64,000 nucleotides of DNA from Kribbella sp. VKM Ac-2569 (GTDB lineage: Bacteria > Actinomycetota > Actinomycetes > Propionibacteriales > Kribbellaceae), in assembly GCF_004216905.1 (NCBI RefSeq), contig NZ_SGXJ01000010.1:62001-126000 (forward strand). Direction: 5' to 3'. Shown piece by piece: positions 8,205-16,063 of this stretch. A program made the translations under genes and the position numbers. The stretch's first letter is position 1. Each line of letters begins with the position of its first letter. Below the pieces are notes generated by a model that did no database searches, had not been told where the DNA came from, and saw only the letters and a list, made by a program, of their open reading frames with translations.

Positions 8205-9113
8205 GTGGGACGCCTCTTCTGCCTTCTTTCCGCCGCCACCTTCGGGGTCATGGCCGTCTTCGGCAAGCTCGCGTACGACGCGGGCGTGGCAGTGGACGCG
8301 CTACTCCTGGTCCGCTTCGGCCTCGCCGGCGCGCTACTGCTCGCACTCGCGCTTGCCCGCGGTTCGCTCCGCAACCTGCACCGCCGGGCCGTCCTCACCG
8401 GACTCGGCATGGGCGTGTTCGGGTACGCCGCCCAATCCGGCCTGTACTTCTCCGCGCTGGCCCGCATCGACGCGTCGCTGGTCGCGCTGCTGCTGTACCT
8501 GTATCCGGTCCTCGTGATGGTCGGGGCGATCGCACTGCGCCGCGAACATGCGTCGCGCCGGCGCATCGGGGCACTGGCGGTCGCGCTGGTCGGGATCGGG
8601 TTGGTGCTCAGCGGGGCGATGACCGGGCGGTTCGACTGGCTCGGTGTGCTGCTGGCGTTGGGTGCTCCAATCGTCTACACCTGCTACATCCTGGTCGGCG
8701 ATTCGCTGACCGCCGACGTACAGCCGCTCGCGTTGACGGCGCTGGTGTGCACTGGAGCGTTCGGAACCTTCCTGGTCCTCGGTCTCTTCCGCGGAACTGA
8801 TCTAACGTTTGCCCCGATCGGCTGGCTGTGGTTGGCCGCTGTCGCGCTGATCAGCACCGTCGCGGCCATCCTGTTCTTCTTTGCCGGGATGGCCCGGGTC
8901 GGTCCGTCGGTCGCCTCGATCCTGTCGATCTTCGAGCCGGTCGTGACGGTCGTCGCGGCGGCGCTGGTGTTCGGCGAGCACCTGAGCGCCGTGCAGTGGC
9001 TGGGCGGAGCGCTCGTACTGTCCGCCGTACTGATCGTGCAGTGGCCTCGTCGCCAATCGTTGCCGGAACTTTCGCGGACTTCTCCGGAGGCCACGGCAGA
9101 CTTGGCGGTATGA
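8205..9113 (+). CDS. EamA/DMT-family transporter
   Basis: A 302-aa inner-membrane protein with about ten hydrophobic segments arranged as two EamA repeats (first GRLFCLLSAATFGVMAVFGKLA, second DWLGVLLALGAPIVYTCYILVGD). Members of the drug/metabolite superfamily export amino acids, metabolites or drugs. The start is GTG 8205; no ATG in frame gives a complete first helix. The divergent LysR gene suggests regulated efflux. The stop overlaps the ATG of the next gene by 4 nt, so the lipoprotein hydrolase is in the same transcript. The substrate cannot be inferred. Confidence 0.85.
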   Translation: MGRLFCLLSAATFGVMAVFGKLAYDAGVAVDALLLVRFGLAGALLLALALARGSLRNLHRRAVLTGLGMGVFGYAAQSGLYFSALARIDASLVALLLYLYPVLVMVGAIALRREHASRRRIGALAVALVGIGLVLSGAMTGRFDWLGVLLALGAPIVYTCYILVGDSLTADVQPLALTALVCTGAFGTFLVLGLFRGTDLTFAPIGWLWLAAVALISTVAAILFFFAGMARVGPSVASILSIFEPVVTVVAAALVFGEHLSAVQWLGGALVLSAVLIVQWPRRQSLPELSRTSPEATADLAV

Positions 9114-10153
9114 GCCGGCGGATGGCGTGGGCGGGAGTCGTCGCGTTGATGGCGACGGCCGCGATCGCCTGCACCAACGACGACGCGGCACCCCCTGCGC
9201 CGACATCGAGCGCGACCTCCTCCCCCACGCCGTCCGCCGCTCCTCCGACCACGCCAACCGCTGTGCCCTCGACGGCCTCGCCTTCGCCCGCCCCGAATCC
9301 GGTGTCGCTGCAGGCGTTGACGACGAAGAAGTACAACGGCGGCGACCTTCGACTCGGCAACGTGCTCGCCCGCAACCCGGCGTACACCCGCTATCACGTC
9401 ACCTACCGCAGTGCGACGCTGACGATCTCGGGGATCCTGAACGTCCCGTCGACACCAGGACCGCATCCAGCACTCGTCCTGAACCACGGCTACATCGACC
9501 CGGACGTCTACACGAACGGTCGCGGACTGATGCGTGAGCAGGACTACCTCGCCCGCCGTGGGTACGTCGTCCTGCACACCGACTACCGCAACCACGCCGA
9601 GTCCTCGAAGGATCCGAGCTCCGAGATCAACCTGCGACTCGGCTACACCGAGGACGTCGTCAACGCCGTCCTCGCGCTCCGCACCTCGCAGTACGTCGAC
9701 CCGTCGCGGATCGCACTACTCGGCCGCTCGATGGGCGGCGGAATCAGCTACAACGTGCTCGTCACGAAGCCCGGTCTCGTGAAGGCCGCCGTTGTGTTCG
9801 CGCCGGTCAGCTCGGACGCGGTCGACAACTTCAACCGCTGGACGCGACCGGACCGGCCGATCGCCGCCCAGATCCTGCGCAAGTACGGCGAACCGGCAAC
9901 GAACCCATCTTTCTGGCGGAACCTGTCCGCGGTGAACTTCTTCGGCCGCGTCACCGAGCCGGTGCTGATCCACCACGGCGAGTCGGACTCGACCTGCCCG
10001 ATCGCGTGGTCCCGCGAGAGCCTCGCCGCTCTGAAGGCGGCCGGGAAGGACGCGACGCTGTTCACGTACCCAGGCGAGGAGCACGCATTCGGCCCGGCGT
10101 GGCCGACGTCAATGGCGCGAACAGTTGCTTTCCTCAAGCAGCACGGGGTTTGA
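9110..10153 (+). CDS. Secreted lipoprotein alpha/beta hydrolase (prolyl-oligopeptidase-like)
   Basis: A 347-aa protein beginning MSRRMAWAGVVALMATAAIAC, a lipoprotein signal with the lipidated Cys at about residue 21, then a 45-residue Pro/Ser/Thr/Ala-rich linker. The alpha/beta-hydrolase domain has the oxyanion region LVLNHGYIDPDVYTNGRG, the nucleophile elbow GRSMGGG, the acid in HHGESDSTCPI and the His in GEEHAFGP. It resembles dienelactone hydrolase/S9 peptidases; it is probably an exported esterase or peptidase facing the cell wall. The start was chosen because it yields the signal peptide and overlaps the transporter stop (ATGA), although the frame stays open upstream inside the transporter gene. 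Confidence 0.82.
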   Translation: MSRRMAWAGVVALMATAAIACTNDDAAPPAPTSSATSSPTPSAAPPTTPTAVPSTASPSPAPNPVSLQALTTKKYNGGDLRLGNVLARNPAYTRYHVTYRSATLTISGILNVPSTPGPHPALVLNHGYIDPDVYTNGRGLMREQDYLARRGYVVLHTDYRNHAESSKDPSSEINLRLGYTEDVVNAVLALRTSQYVDPSRIALLGRSMGGGISYNVLVTKPGLVKAAVVFAPVSSDAVDNFNRWTRPDRPIAAQILRKYGEPATNPSFWRNLSAVNFFGRVTEPVLIHHGESDSTCPIAWSRESLAALKAAGKDATLFTYPGEEHAFGPAWPTSMARTVAFLKQHGV

Positions 10154-10167
10154 ACGCGCTCACGGCC

Positions 10168-10884
10168 TCAGGCGGGTTTGCAGGCCGGCGCAGCCGTGAG
10201 GGCCGCGGTGGCGCGGGCGGCTGCGTCGAGATTCCGTGGCGCGGCCGTCCAGGCGGCGACCCAGAGATCCTGCGCGTGCTCCGCGCCGAAGTCCCCTGCC
10301 GCATGAGCGGCCATCGCCTGCAAATGGGCGGCCCAGTCCCCGGCGGCGGCGCGGTTCGCCGTGCCCGCCGCGTCGAGGGCAGCGAGCCGCTGCTTGCACA
10401 CCACGGCCGCCTTGCCCGGCACTCCGTTGCAGCCGCCCCTTGTTGCCGCCCGCTCGGCAACGGCTGAAATCACCGCGGCCTTATCCGCGGGACCGAGCAG
10501 CCGGGTGCGCTTCCAGATTGCCTTTGTCTGCTCCTCGGAATTCTTACCGGCCAGCAAATCGGTCCGTGCCTGTACGTGTTCACGCCAGTGCTCAGTGGCA
10601 GCAGCTGCAACGAGCACAACAGCCTCGGCTGCCTGGACTTCCTTGGAACACGCGGCAGCGCCCGGATTCACCACGTTGCGCTCCGTCGCAGGCGGCGTAC
10701 TGAGCGTCGGGGTCGCCTGATGTTCTGTATGCGTAGCGATCTGGATCGTTGGCTCCGCCGACCCGCTTTCCGATCCGGCCTGCGCGATGGCGACCCCTGC
10801 AGCGGCAGCCAGCGCGGCGACGATCCCGACGGCCAGCCACACCGCGCGGTGTTGCTGAGGTATTGCCCGTCTCGCTCGCACCAT
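10168..10884 (-). CDS. Hypothetical membrane-anchored protein
   Basis: I do not recognise this protein. A short basic N-terminus (MVRARRAIPQQHRA) precedes one transmembrane segment (VWLAVGIVAALAAAAGVAIA), then an extracytoplasmic, Ala-rich, mostly helical domain of about 200 residues with Cys residues near residues 77, 153, 163 and 235 (AAACSKE, RGGCNGV, VVCKQ, PACKPA) that could form two disulfides. ATG 10884 is preferred, but in-frame ATGs at 10893 and 10917 exist; a G-rich stretch precedes all three. It converges on the lipoprotein hydrolase gene. Confidence 0.6.
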   Translation of the reverse strand: MVRARRAIPQQHRAVWLAVGIVAALAAAAGVAIAQAGSESGSAEPTIQIATHTEHQATPTLSTPPATERNVVNPGAAACSKEVQAAEAVVLVAAAATEHWREHVQARTDLLAGKNSEEQTKAIWKRTRLLGPADKAAVISAVAERAATRGGCNGVPGKAAVVCKQRLAALDAAGTANRAAAGDWAAHLQAMAAHAAGDFGAEHAQDLWVAAWTAAPRNLDAAARATAALTAAPACKPA

Positions 10885-11003
10885 AATCCCCATCCCCCAA
10901 TCCGAGAATGCTGCCACGAGGCTGGGAGAAACGCGACCAATTCACGATACGCGACGGTAGTCCTGCATTCCGTGCGGTTATTCTTCAGGGTTGAACCCGC
11001 GCA
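10885..11003. other. Upstream region of the hypothetical gene
   Basis: This 119-bp AT-richer stretch separates the start of the hypothetical membrane gene from the terminator of the next minus-strand operon. It should contain a minus-strand promoter (TATCGT near 10950 could be a -10 box), but nothing is convincing. Confidence 0.3.
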
Positions 11004-11033
11004 CCCGGGCCCGTTCGGTACGACGGGCCCGGG
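11004..11033 (-). terminator. GC-rich stem-loop terminator
   Basis: CCCGGGCCCGT, an 8-nt loop, then ACGGGCCCGGG: a perfect 11-bp stem just past the stop codon (11040) of the minus-strand membrane-protein operon. There is no T-run, as is common for actinobacterial terminators. Confidence 0.65.
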
Positions 11034-11039
11034 AACGCT

Positions 11040-11726
11040 TCACGGCAGTGGCTGCCATTCGTCGTTCGGCATCCGGAGGATCGCCCACCCCACCGCGGCG
11101 AATCCCACTGCCTGCAGGCCCCAGCCGACCAGGTCGAGCGGGTGACTGCTGACGATGACCGAGGTCAGGTGCAGCGGTTGCGAGATCGCGACCGCCACCG
11201 CGGCCCACCGTCCACCGACCCCGGAGCGCCACATCGCGATCCCGAGCAGGATGGTGCCGAGCACGTGACCGACCACGAACACCGCTGCCGCGAGGTCCAC
11301 CGAGCCGTGCGTGACGTCGGCGATCCTGGTGATCGTCGCCGGGTCGACACCAGCGGTACCTGCGGACCAGGTGAACGCGTCACTGGAGGCGAGCCAGGGC
11401 AAGGACAAGTAGCCCGGGACGATCAGGAACAGCGCGATCCCGGTCAGCCACGGCGCGCCACGACGGGCAAGCCGGCCAACGAAGTACACGCCTGGCACCA
11501 GCGTGACCAACGCGATGTAGGTCAGCCAGAGCACTGTTGATCCGCGATCGAGGTGGGTGACGATCTTGCTGGTCGTCGTGGAGACGTCGTCCGTGGTGTC
11601 GTACGGCAGCAGGAACCGCAGCAGCGCGACCGCCGCCGGCCCGATCGGGAGGATCAGGGCCGCCAGCCATCGCCAAGCGGGCCGGGTGTCCGCGCGGGAC
11701 GTCGTACGGCTGATTGTCTGTGTCAT
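11040..11726 (-). CDS. Multi-pass membrane protein, DUF4386-like
   Basis: A 228-aa protein with about six hydrophobic segments: LAALILPIGPAAVALLRFLLP, VLWLTYIALVTLVPGVYFVG, LTGIALFLIVPGYLSLPWLA, LAAAVFVVGHVLGTILLGIAMW, WAAVAVAISQPLHLTSVIV and LVGWGLQAVGFAAVGWAIL. The GHVLGTILLG...S element resembles DUF4386-type proteins; function unknown. The start at 11726 overlaps the stop of the upstream small membrane protein (ATGA); the longer open frame before it lies inside that gene. The pair form an operon transcribed away from the histidine kinase and ending at the 11004 hairpin. Confidence 0.7.
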   Translation of the reverse strand: MTQTISRTTSRADTRPAWRWLAALILPIGPAAVALLRFLLPYDTTDDVSTTTSKIVTHLDRGSTVLWLTYIALVTLVPGVYFVGRLARRGAPWLTGIALFLIVPGYLSLPWLASSDAFTWSAGTAGVDPATITRIADVTHGSVDLAAAVFVVGHVLGTILLGIAMWRSGVGGRWAAVAVAISQPLHLTSVIVSSHPLDLVGWGLQAVGFAAVGWAILRMPNDEWQPLP

Positions 11727-12067
11727 CGCGCACCTACCAACTCTCGCTTCGGCAGCAGTACGGCGATCACGCCGACGACCGTCGCAGCGACTCCGAATCC
11801 GGCCGCGGCGACCGCGGCAGCCGGTACATCTGACACGAAGAACGCCGGTACGGCGAGCAGCGCCGAAGCCAACCGCAGCGTGATCAGCGGCGCCAGCGCC
11901 CACCGCTTTCCGCGCCAGGCGAACCCGACCAGCACCAGGCTGATCAGCCCGGCCACCGCGGCCCCGATCGCGATACTCATCGGCGGGTGATCCCCGTCGG
12001 TGAGGAGTGGCGTCGCCACGTCCATCAGCGCGAGCAACCCGAGCAGTACCAGCCCGAATTTGTACAT
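11723..12067 (-). CDS. Small four-helix membrane protein
   Basis: A 114-aa hydrophobic protein with four predicted membrane helices (MYKFGLVLLGLLALMDVATPLL, AIGAAVAGLISLVLVGFAW, WALAPLITLRLASALLAVPAFFV, AAAVAAAGFGVAATVVGVIAVLL). Function unknown. ATG 12067 was chosen because a GGGGGTAGGGAG ribosome site precedes it and it starts at the first helix. It is divergent from the NarL-type kinase gene across a 155-bp gap, which makes it a candidate target of that two-component system. Confidence 0.7.
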   Translation of the reverse strand: MYKFGLVLLGLLALMDVATPLLTDGDHPPMSIAIGAAVAGLISLVLVGFAWRGKRWALAPLITLRLASALLAVPAFFVSDVPAAAVAAAGFGVAATVVGVIAVLLPKRELVGAR

Positions 12068-12181
12068 CTCCCTACCCCCTTGTTTCGATCTTGGGCACCA
12101 CCGTCGCCCGTGCGCCGTACTGTCCGCCTGGGCGCCGGTTCCCACCCGGGCGGGCGGTTCCCCGCTGGATCCGGGATCGCA

Positions 12182-12205
12182 TTCCCGAGACGCCGGGAAC
12201 GTTCC
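12182..12205. promoter_or_regulatory. Nested palindromes upstream of the histidine kinase
   Basis: TTCCCG, 6 nt, CGGGAA (12182-12199) overlaps a perfect 10-bp palindrome GGAACGTTCC (12196-12205). Both lie within 41 bp of the kinase start (12223) and in the divergent intergenic region, a suitable place for autoregulation by the downstream NarL-type regulator. Confidence 0.4.
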
Positions 12206-12222
12206 GGGCGCACACTGCGGGT

Positions 12223-14292
12223 ATGACAACCTCCGTGAACCGCCGCGGCCTGGCCGGCGCGCTGGCCGGTCTGGTGATCGCCGAGGTGACTTTCGCTGTC
12301 GTCTATGCCCTGTCCGTGGGCTGGGGCTGGGGTGAGCTGGTCGACAACTTCGTGGTCACGAACGGCCTGATGGGCCTCACCTTCGGCCTGTGTGGCGCGG
12401 TGATTGCCTGGCATCGTCCGGCCAACCCGATCGGCTGGCTGTTCCTCGCGGACGGGATCGGGCACGCCACGACACCGTTCGCCGAGGCCCTCGCGTACCT
12501 GGTGGACGGCGAGCTCGCCCAGCGGGTGCTCGTGACCGTCTCGGTGGCGGCGTGGCCGTGGTCGATCGGACTGTTCCTGCCGCTCGCGTTGTTGCTGTTC
12601 CCGGACGGCCGGTTGCTGTCGCCGCGCTGGCGCTGGGCAGCGATCGGGATCATCGCGACCGCGCCGCTCTTCGTGCTGGAGATGGCCGGGAGCAGCGAGC
12701 CGGTCTCACCCGATCTTCCTCTCGGCCTCTTGACCCTGCCTGACTTCGACGCCCTGCAACCGCTCTGGACAGCGACCGAGGTGCGCAACCTCGTCGCGAT
12801 CCTGCTGGCTCTGATCTGCCTGGCCATCCGCTACCGCCGCGCCGACGAAACGGGCCGCCGGCAACTGCTCTGGTTGCTGTTGGCCTCGGTGATCGCGCTG
12901 CTCTTCATTACGCCCTGGTCGTTCGTCGCCGGTACGCCGATCCTTGTCCTGCTGGCGATCCCGCTGATCCCGATCGCGGTCGCTGTGGCGATCGTTCGCC
13001 ATCAGCTGCTCGATATTCGGTTGGTTGTGTCGCGGGCGTTGACATGGGCGTTGCTGTCGCTGGTTGCCATTGGCAGCTATGCGGCGTTGGTCGCGTTGCT
13101 CGATTCGCTGATCGCATCGCAGGTCGGCCGATCGGCCGCGGTCACCGTATTCGTGGCGTTGATCATCGCGCCGGTACTGCCGCGCCTCCAGCAACTGGTC
13201 GACCGGGCGCTGTACGGCGACCGGCACGATCCGGCGCGGGTGGCTTCACGGGTCGGCGAGCAACTGTCCGCGGGTCTTCCGGGCGTGGTCGCAGCGATCC
13301 GATCCGCCTTGCGCCTTCCGTACGCCGCCCTGATCGTCGACGGCCGCGTCATCGCCGATGGTTCCGCGGCGAGTTCCGTCGTACCGCTGGAGTTGTCGTA
13401 CGGCGGTGAGGTCGTCGGAACGCTTGAGGTCGGGGTGCGGTCGGGCGAGTCGGGGTTGTCGTCGGCCGATCGGAGTGTGCTCGGGCTGGTCGCCGTACCG
13501 CTGGCGGTGGCGGTGCACGCGACGCGGCTGTCGGCGGAGTTGCAGTCGTCGCGCGAGAAGCTCGTGTCCGCGCGCGAGGAGGAACGGCGCCGGTTGCGTC
13601 GGGACCTGCACGACGGTCTGGGGCCGACACTCACGGGCGTCGCGTTCACCGCAGACGCCGCCGCCAACCTCATCACCACCGACAAGGCCCTCTCCGCCGA
13701 CGCCTCGCGAGCCGTCGAACTGCTCGCGCGTTTACGTTCCGACACCCGCTCCGCGATAGCCGACGTCCGGCGCCTGGTGGACGACCTACGCCCTCCCGCG
13801 CTGGACGAACTCGGCCTACTCGGGGCTCTGCAGCAACGCGCGGACCAGATGTCGATCCGCGCTGACGGTACGGCGATCCGCGTCGTGGTCTCGGCCTCCG
13901 GGTTGCCGACGTTGCCTGCCGCGTTGGAGGTTGCGGCGTACCGGATCGCAACCGAGGCGCTGACGAACGTCGTACGGCACGCGCGCGCAACATCCGCCGT
14001 ACTGACGCTGCGCTGTGGAAGCGAACTGGAGATCGAGATCACCGACGACGGCCCACCAACCGACACCTGGCGCCCCGGCGTCGGCCTACAAGCCATGCAA
14101 GAACGCGCCGCCGAACTAGGCGGTACCTTCCAAGCCGGCCCAACCCCCGCCGGCGGCCAAGTCCAAGCCCGCTTCCCCCTCCCCCAACCCACCAACTCCC
14201 CGCCCACCGCCAACGACTCGCCGGCCCCGGCCGACGCCCCCGCCCCCGCCCCCGTCAGGCAGCCTGCTGATGCTTCCTTGGAGGTGCGATGA
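12223..14292 (+). CDS. Membrane sensor histidine kinase, NarX/DesK type (HisKA_3)
   Basis: A 689-aa sensor kinase. About eight to ten transmembrane segments fill residues 1-330, with no large extracytoplasmic domain. A GAF-like region follows (about 340-430), then the dimerisation/phosphoacceptor motif REEERRRLRRDLHDGLGPTLTG with His at about residue 463, and the HATPase domain with EALTNVVRHA, ITDDGPP and GVGLQAMQERAAELGG. The C-terminal 35 residues are a Pro/Ala-rich tail. It autophosphorylates and passes phosphate to the regulator encoded by the overlapping next gene (ATGA). The start at 12223 was chosen over the open frame upstream because homologues begin just before the first helix; no clear ribosome site is present, so a leaderless start is possible. 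Confidence 0.88.
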   Translation: MTTSVNRRGLAGALAGLVIAEVTFAVVYALSVGWGWGELVDNFVVTNGLMGLTFGLCGAVIAWHRPANPIGWLFLADGIGHATTPFAEALAYLVDGELAQRVLVTVSVAAWPWSIGLFLPLALLLFPDGRLLSPRWRWAAIGIIATAPLFVLEMAGSSEPVSPDLPLGLLTLPDFDALQPLWTATEVRNLVAILLALICLAIRYRRADETGRRQLLWLLLASVIALLFITPWSFVAGTPILVLLAIPLIPIAVAVAIVRHQLLDIRLVVSRALTWALLSLVAIGSYAALVALLDSLIASQVGRSAAVTVFVALIIAPVLPRLQQLVDRALYGDRHDPARVASRVGEQLSAGLPGVVAAIRSALRLPYAALIVDGRVIADGSAASSVVPLELSYGGEVVGTLEVGVRSGESGLSSADRSVLGLVAVPLAVAVHATRLSAELQSSREKLVSAREEERRRLRRDLHDGLGPTLTGVAFTADAAANLITTDKALSADASRAVELLARLRSDTRSAIADVRRLVDDLRPPALDELGLLGALQQRADQMSIRADGTAIRVVVSASGLPTLPAALEVAAYRIATEALTNVVRHARATSAVLTLRCGSELEIEITDDGPPTDTWRPGVGLQAMQERAAELGGTFQAGPTPAGGQVQARFPLPQPTNSPPTANDSPAPADAPAPAPVRQPADASLEVR

Positions 14293-14936
14293 TCCGGGTC
14301 GTGCTGGCGGACGACCATCCGGTGGTTCGGGCCGGGCTGGAGGCACTGCTCAGTTCCCTGCCCGGGATCGAGGTAGTCGGCGTAGCCTCCACCGGCCGTG
14401 AAGCGATCCGCGAAGTCGTCACGACCCGCCCCGACGTCGCCGTACTCGACCTCCAAATGCCCGACCTGGACGGCTTCGCCGCCACCCGCGAACTGGCCCG
14501 CACCGCACCCGAGGTCGCCGTCCTCGTACTCACCATGTTCGAAGACGACGACTCGGTCTTCGCCGCCATGCGCGCCGGCGCCCGCGGCTACCTCGTCAAA
14601 GGCGCCGAACAGGAGGAGATCGCCCGCGCCATCCGCGCCGTAGCCGCCGGCGAAGCCATCTTCGGCCCCGGCGTAGCCCGCCGCGTCCTCACCTTCTTCG
14701 CCGCCCCGCCACCGACCGCCCCGTTCCCCGAACTCACCACCCGCGAACGCGAGATCCTCGACCTACTGGCCGCCGGCCTCTCCAACCCCGCGATCGCCAC
14801 TCGCCTCGACCTGGCCGCGAAGACCGTCGCCAACAACGTCTCCACCATCTTCACCAAACTAGGCACCGCCGACCGAGCCACCGCCATCATCCAAGCCCGC
14901 AACGCCGGCCTCGGCGTCCCTAAGGACAGGAAGTAG
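14289..14936 (+). CDS. NarL/FixJ-family response regulator
   Basis: A 215-aa regulator. The receiver (residues 1-120) has the acidic pair in VVLADDHPV, the phosphoacceptor Asp54 in VAVLDLQMPD, the Thr in VLTMF and the Lys in YLVKGA. The LuxR-type DNA-binding domain (about 150-210) has LTTREREILDLLAAGLSNPAIATRLDLAAKTVANNVSTIFTKLG. It is coupled to the kinase gene by a 4-nt overlap. Probable targets are its own operon and the divergent membrane-protein pair. The gene ends with PKDRK inside a long inverted repeat shared with the convergent gene. Confidence 0.93.
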   Translation: MIRVVLADDHPVVRAGLEALLSSLPGIEVVGVASTGREAIREVVTTRPDVAVLDLQMPDLDGFAATRELARTAPEVAVLVLTMFEDDDSVFAAMRAGARGYLVKGAEQEEIARAIRAVAAGEAIFGPGVARRVLTFFAAPPPTAPFPELTTREREILDLLAAGLSNPAIATRLDLAAKTVANNVSTIFTKLGTADRATAIIQARNAGLGVPKDRK

Positions 14937-15012
14937 TCGACCAGCCGCCCCTCGCGCCCGCCTGGGCTCCCTCTCCCGGCGCCAGATCTGCCGACTACCT
15001 CCTGTCCTTAGG
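14919..15012. repeat. 22-bp imperfect inverted repeat joining two convergent gene ends
   Basis: The left arm at 14919-14940 and the right arm at 14991-15012 match at 20 of 22 positions (shared core CCTAAGGACAGGA and GTAGTCG) around a 50-nt loop. Each arm contains the last codons and stop of one of the two convergent genes, so both proteins end in PKDR(K/R). It could act as a two-way transcript end, but it lacks a T-run, and the coding match suggests copying of a gene end. Confidence 0.7.
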
Positions 15013-16008
15013 CGCATCAATCGCCTTCAGGTAGCGCTCGCCCACAGTTCGGAGGTGGGCGACGAGGGCGGGTGGGCCGGCGACGTGGAAGTCGAGGCCG
15101 AGCATGCCGATGTAGACGGCGATCACCTCGAGGGAGTCGGCGCCGGTGACGAGGACGCTGGTGTTGTCGTCGACCGATTCCACGATCCCGACCGCAGCAT
15201 GGATCCGCGACAGCACCTCCTGCGCAGGCGCATACACGGTGATCCGCGCATGCACCTTCCACCCGGTCGACGCGACGTCACGCAGTACAAAGTCGGTGTA
15301 AGCCTCGTCAGTCATAGGACGCGGCTGATACTTCCGACCTGTTGCCATCCGCAACGACATCCAGTCGACCCGGTACGAGTGCCAGACCGCTTCCTCGTCC
15401 CGCGCCACGAGATGCCAGTACCCGTGCCAGCTCACCAGCCGATACGGCTCGACAAGAATCGGCAGATCCCGCCCGACCCCCGACCCGGCTTTGTACATCG
15501 AGACGCCATCCGGTACGACGTACTCGAAGCGCAGGTAGTGCTCGTCCCGGATGCACGCCGCGATCATCGACAGTACGGCGGAATCGATCTCGGGAGCGTC
15601 GACGTTCGAGCGCGTGTTGTCGGGGCCCTTGTCCATCGCCTTGTTGATCGCGTTCACCTGGCGCTGGAGGCGGTGCGGGAGCACCTGCTGGAGCTTGGTC
15701 AGCGCGCGGACGCTGCTCTCCCCCATACCGACAACACCCGCGCCGGTCCGCAGACCGACGGCGACCGCGACGGCTTCCTCGTCGTCCAGCAGCAGCGGCG
15801 GGAGCTTCGCGCCGACGCCCAACTGGTAGTGGCCGGCCGGACCGCGCGTCGCGTCGACCGGGTACCCGAGTTCACGCAGCCGGTCGACGTCGTTCCGCAC
15901 CGTCCGCGTCGTCACCTCGAGCCGCTCTGCCAGCTCGGAACCGGTCCACGCCGGGCGCGTCTGCAGGAGAGCTAGCAGTGCTAGCAGACGCTGCGAAGTC
16001 TCCAGCAA
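14995..16008 (-). CDS. WYL-domain transcriptional regulator (YafY/DeoR-like)
   Basis: A 337-aa regulator with an N-terminal HTH_11 domain (residues 1-60, LLALLALLQTRPAWTGSELAERLEVTTRTVRNDVDRLRELGYPV), a WYL sensor domain (about 140-220, with YRLVSWHGYWHLVARDEEAVWHSYRVDWM) and the C-terminal WCX extension. WYL domains bind nucleotides or other small ligands. It diverges from the epoxide hydrolase gene at 16064 over a 55-bp gap with overlapping palindromes, so it likely represses itself and that gene. Its 3' end forms one arm of the inverted repeat with the response regulator gene. Confidence 0.9.
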   Translation of the reverse strand: MLETSQRLLALLALLQTRPAWTGSELAERLEVTTRTVRNDVDRLRELGYPVDATRGPAGHYQLGVGAKLPPLLLDDEEAVAVAVGLRTGAGVVGMGESSVRALTKLQQVLPHRLQRQVNAINKAMDKGPDNTRSNVDAPEIDSAVLSMIAACIRDEHYLRFEYVVPDGVSMYKAGSGVGRDLPILVEPYRLVSWHGYWHLVARDEEAVWHSYRVDWMSLRMATGRKYQPRPMTDEAYTDFVLRDVASTGWKVHARITVYAPAQEVLSRIHAAVGIVESVDDNTSVLVTGADSLEVIAVYIGMLGLDFHVAGPPALVAHLRTVGERYLKAIDAPKDRR

Positions 16009-16016
16009 AATCAGTC

Positions 16017-16041
16017 TCCTAATTAGGAATCTAATGTTCCT
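16017..16041. promoter_or_regulatory. Overlapping palindromes, candidate WYL-regulator operator
   Basis: TCCTAATTAGGA (16017-16028) is a perfect 12-bp palindrome. Its right half is reused in a second dyad, AGGAA-N7-TTCCT (16025-16041). This AT-rich block fills the gap between the divergent regulator and epoxide hydrolase genes. Confidence 0.5.
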
Positions 16042-16063
16042 ATACGGATTCTACGGTAGAGCC

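Noticed and set aside
12007..12222. N-terminal extension of the histidine kinase
   Set aside because: It would cross the divergent promoter region and palindromes; the encoded stretch is not conserved-looking and homologues start at the first helix.
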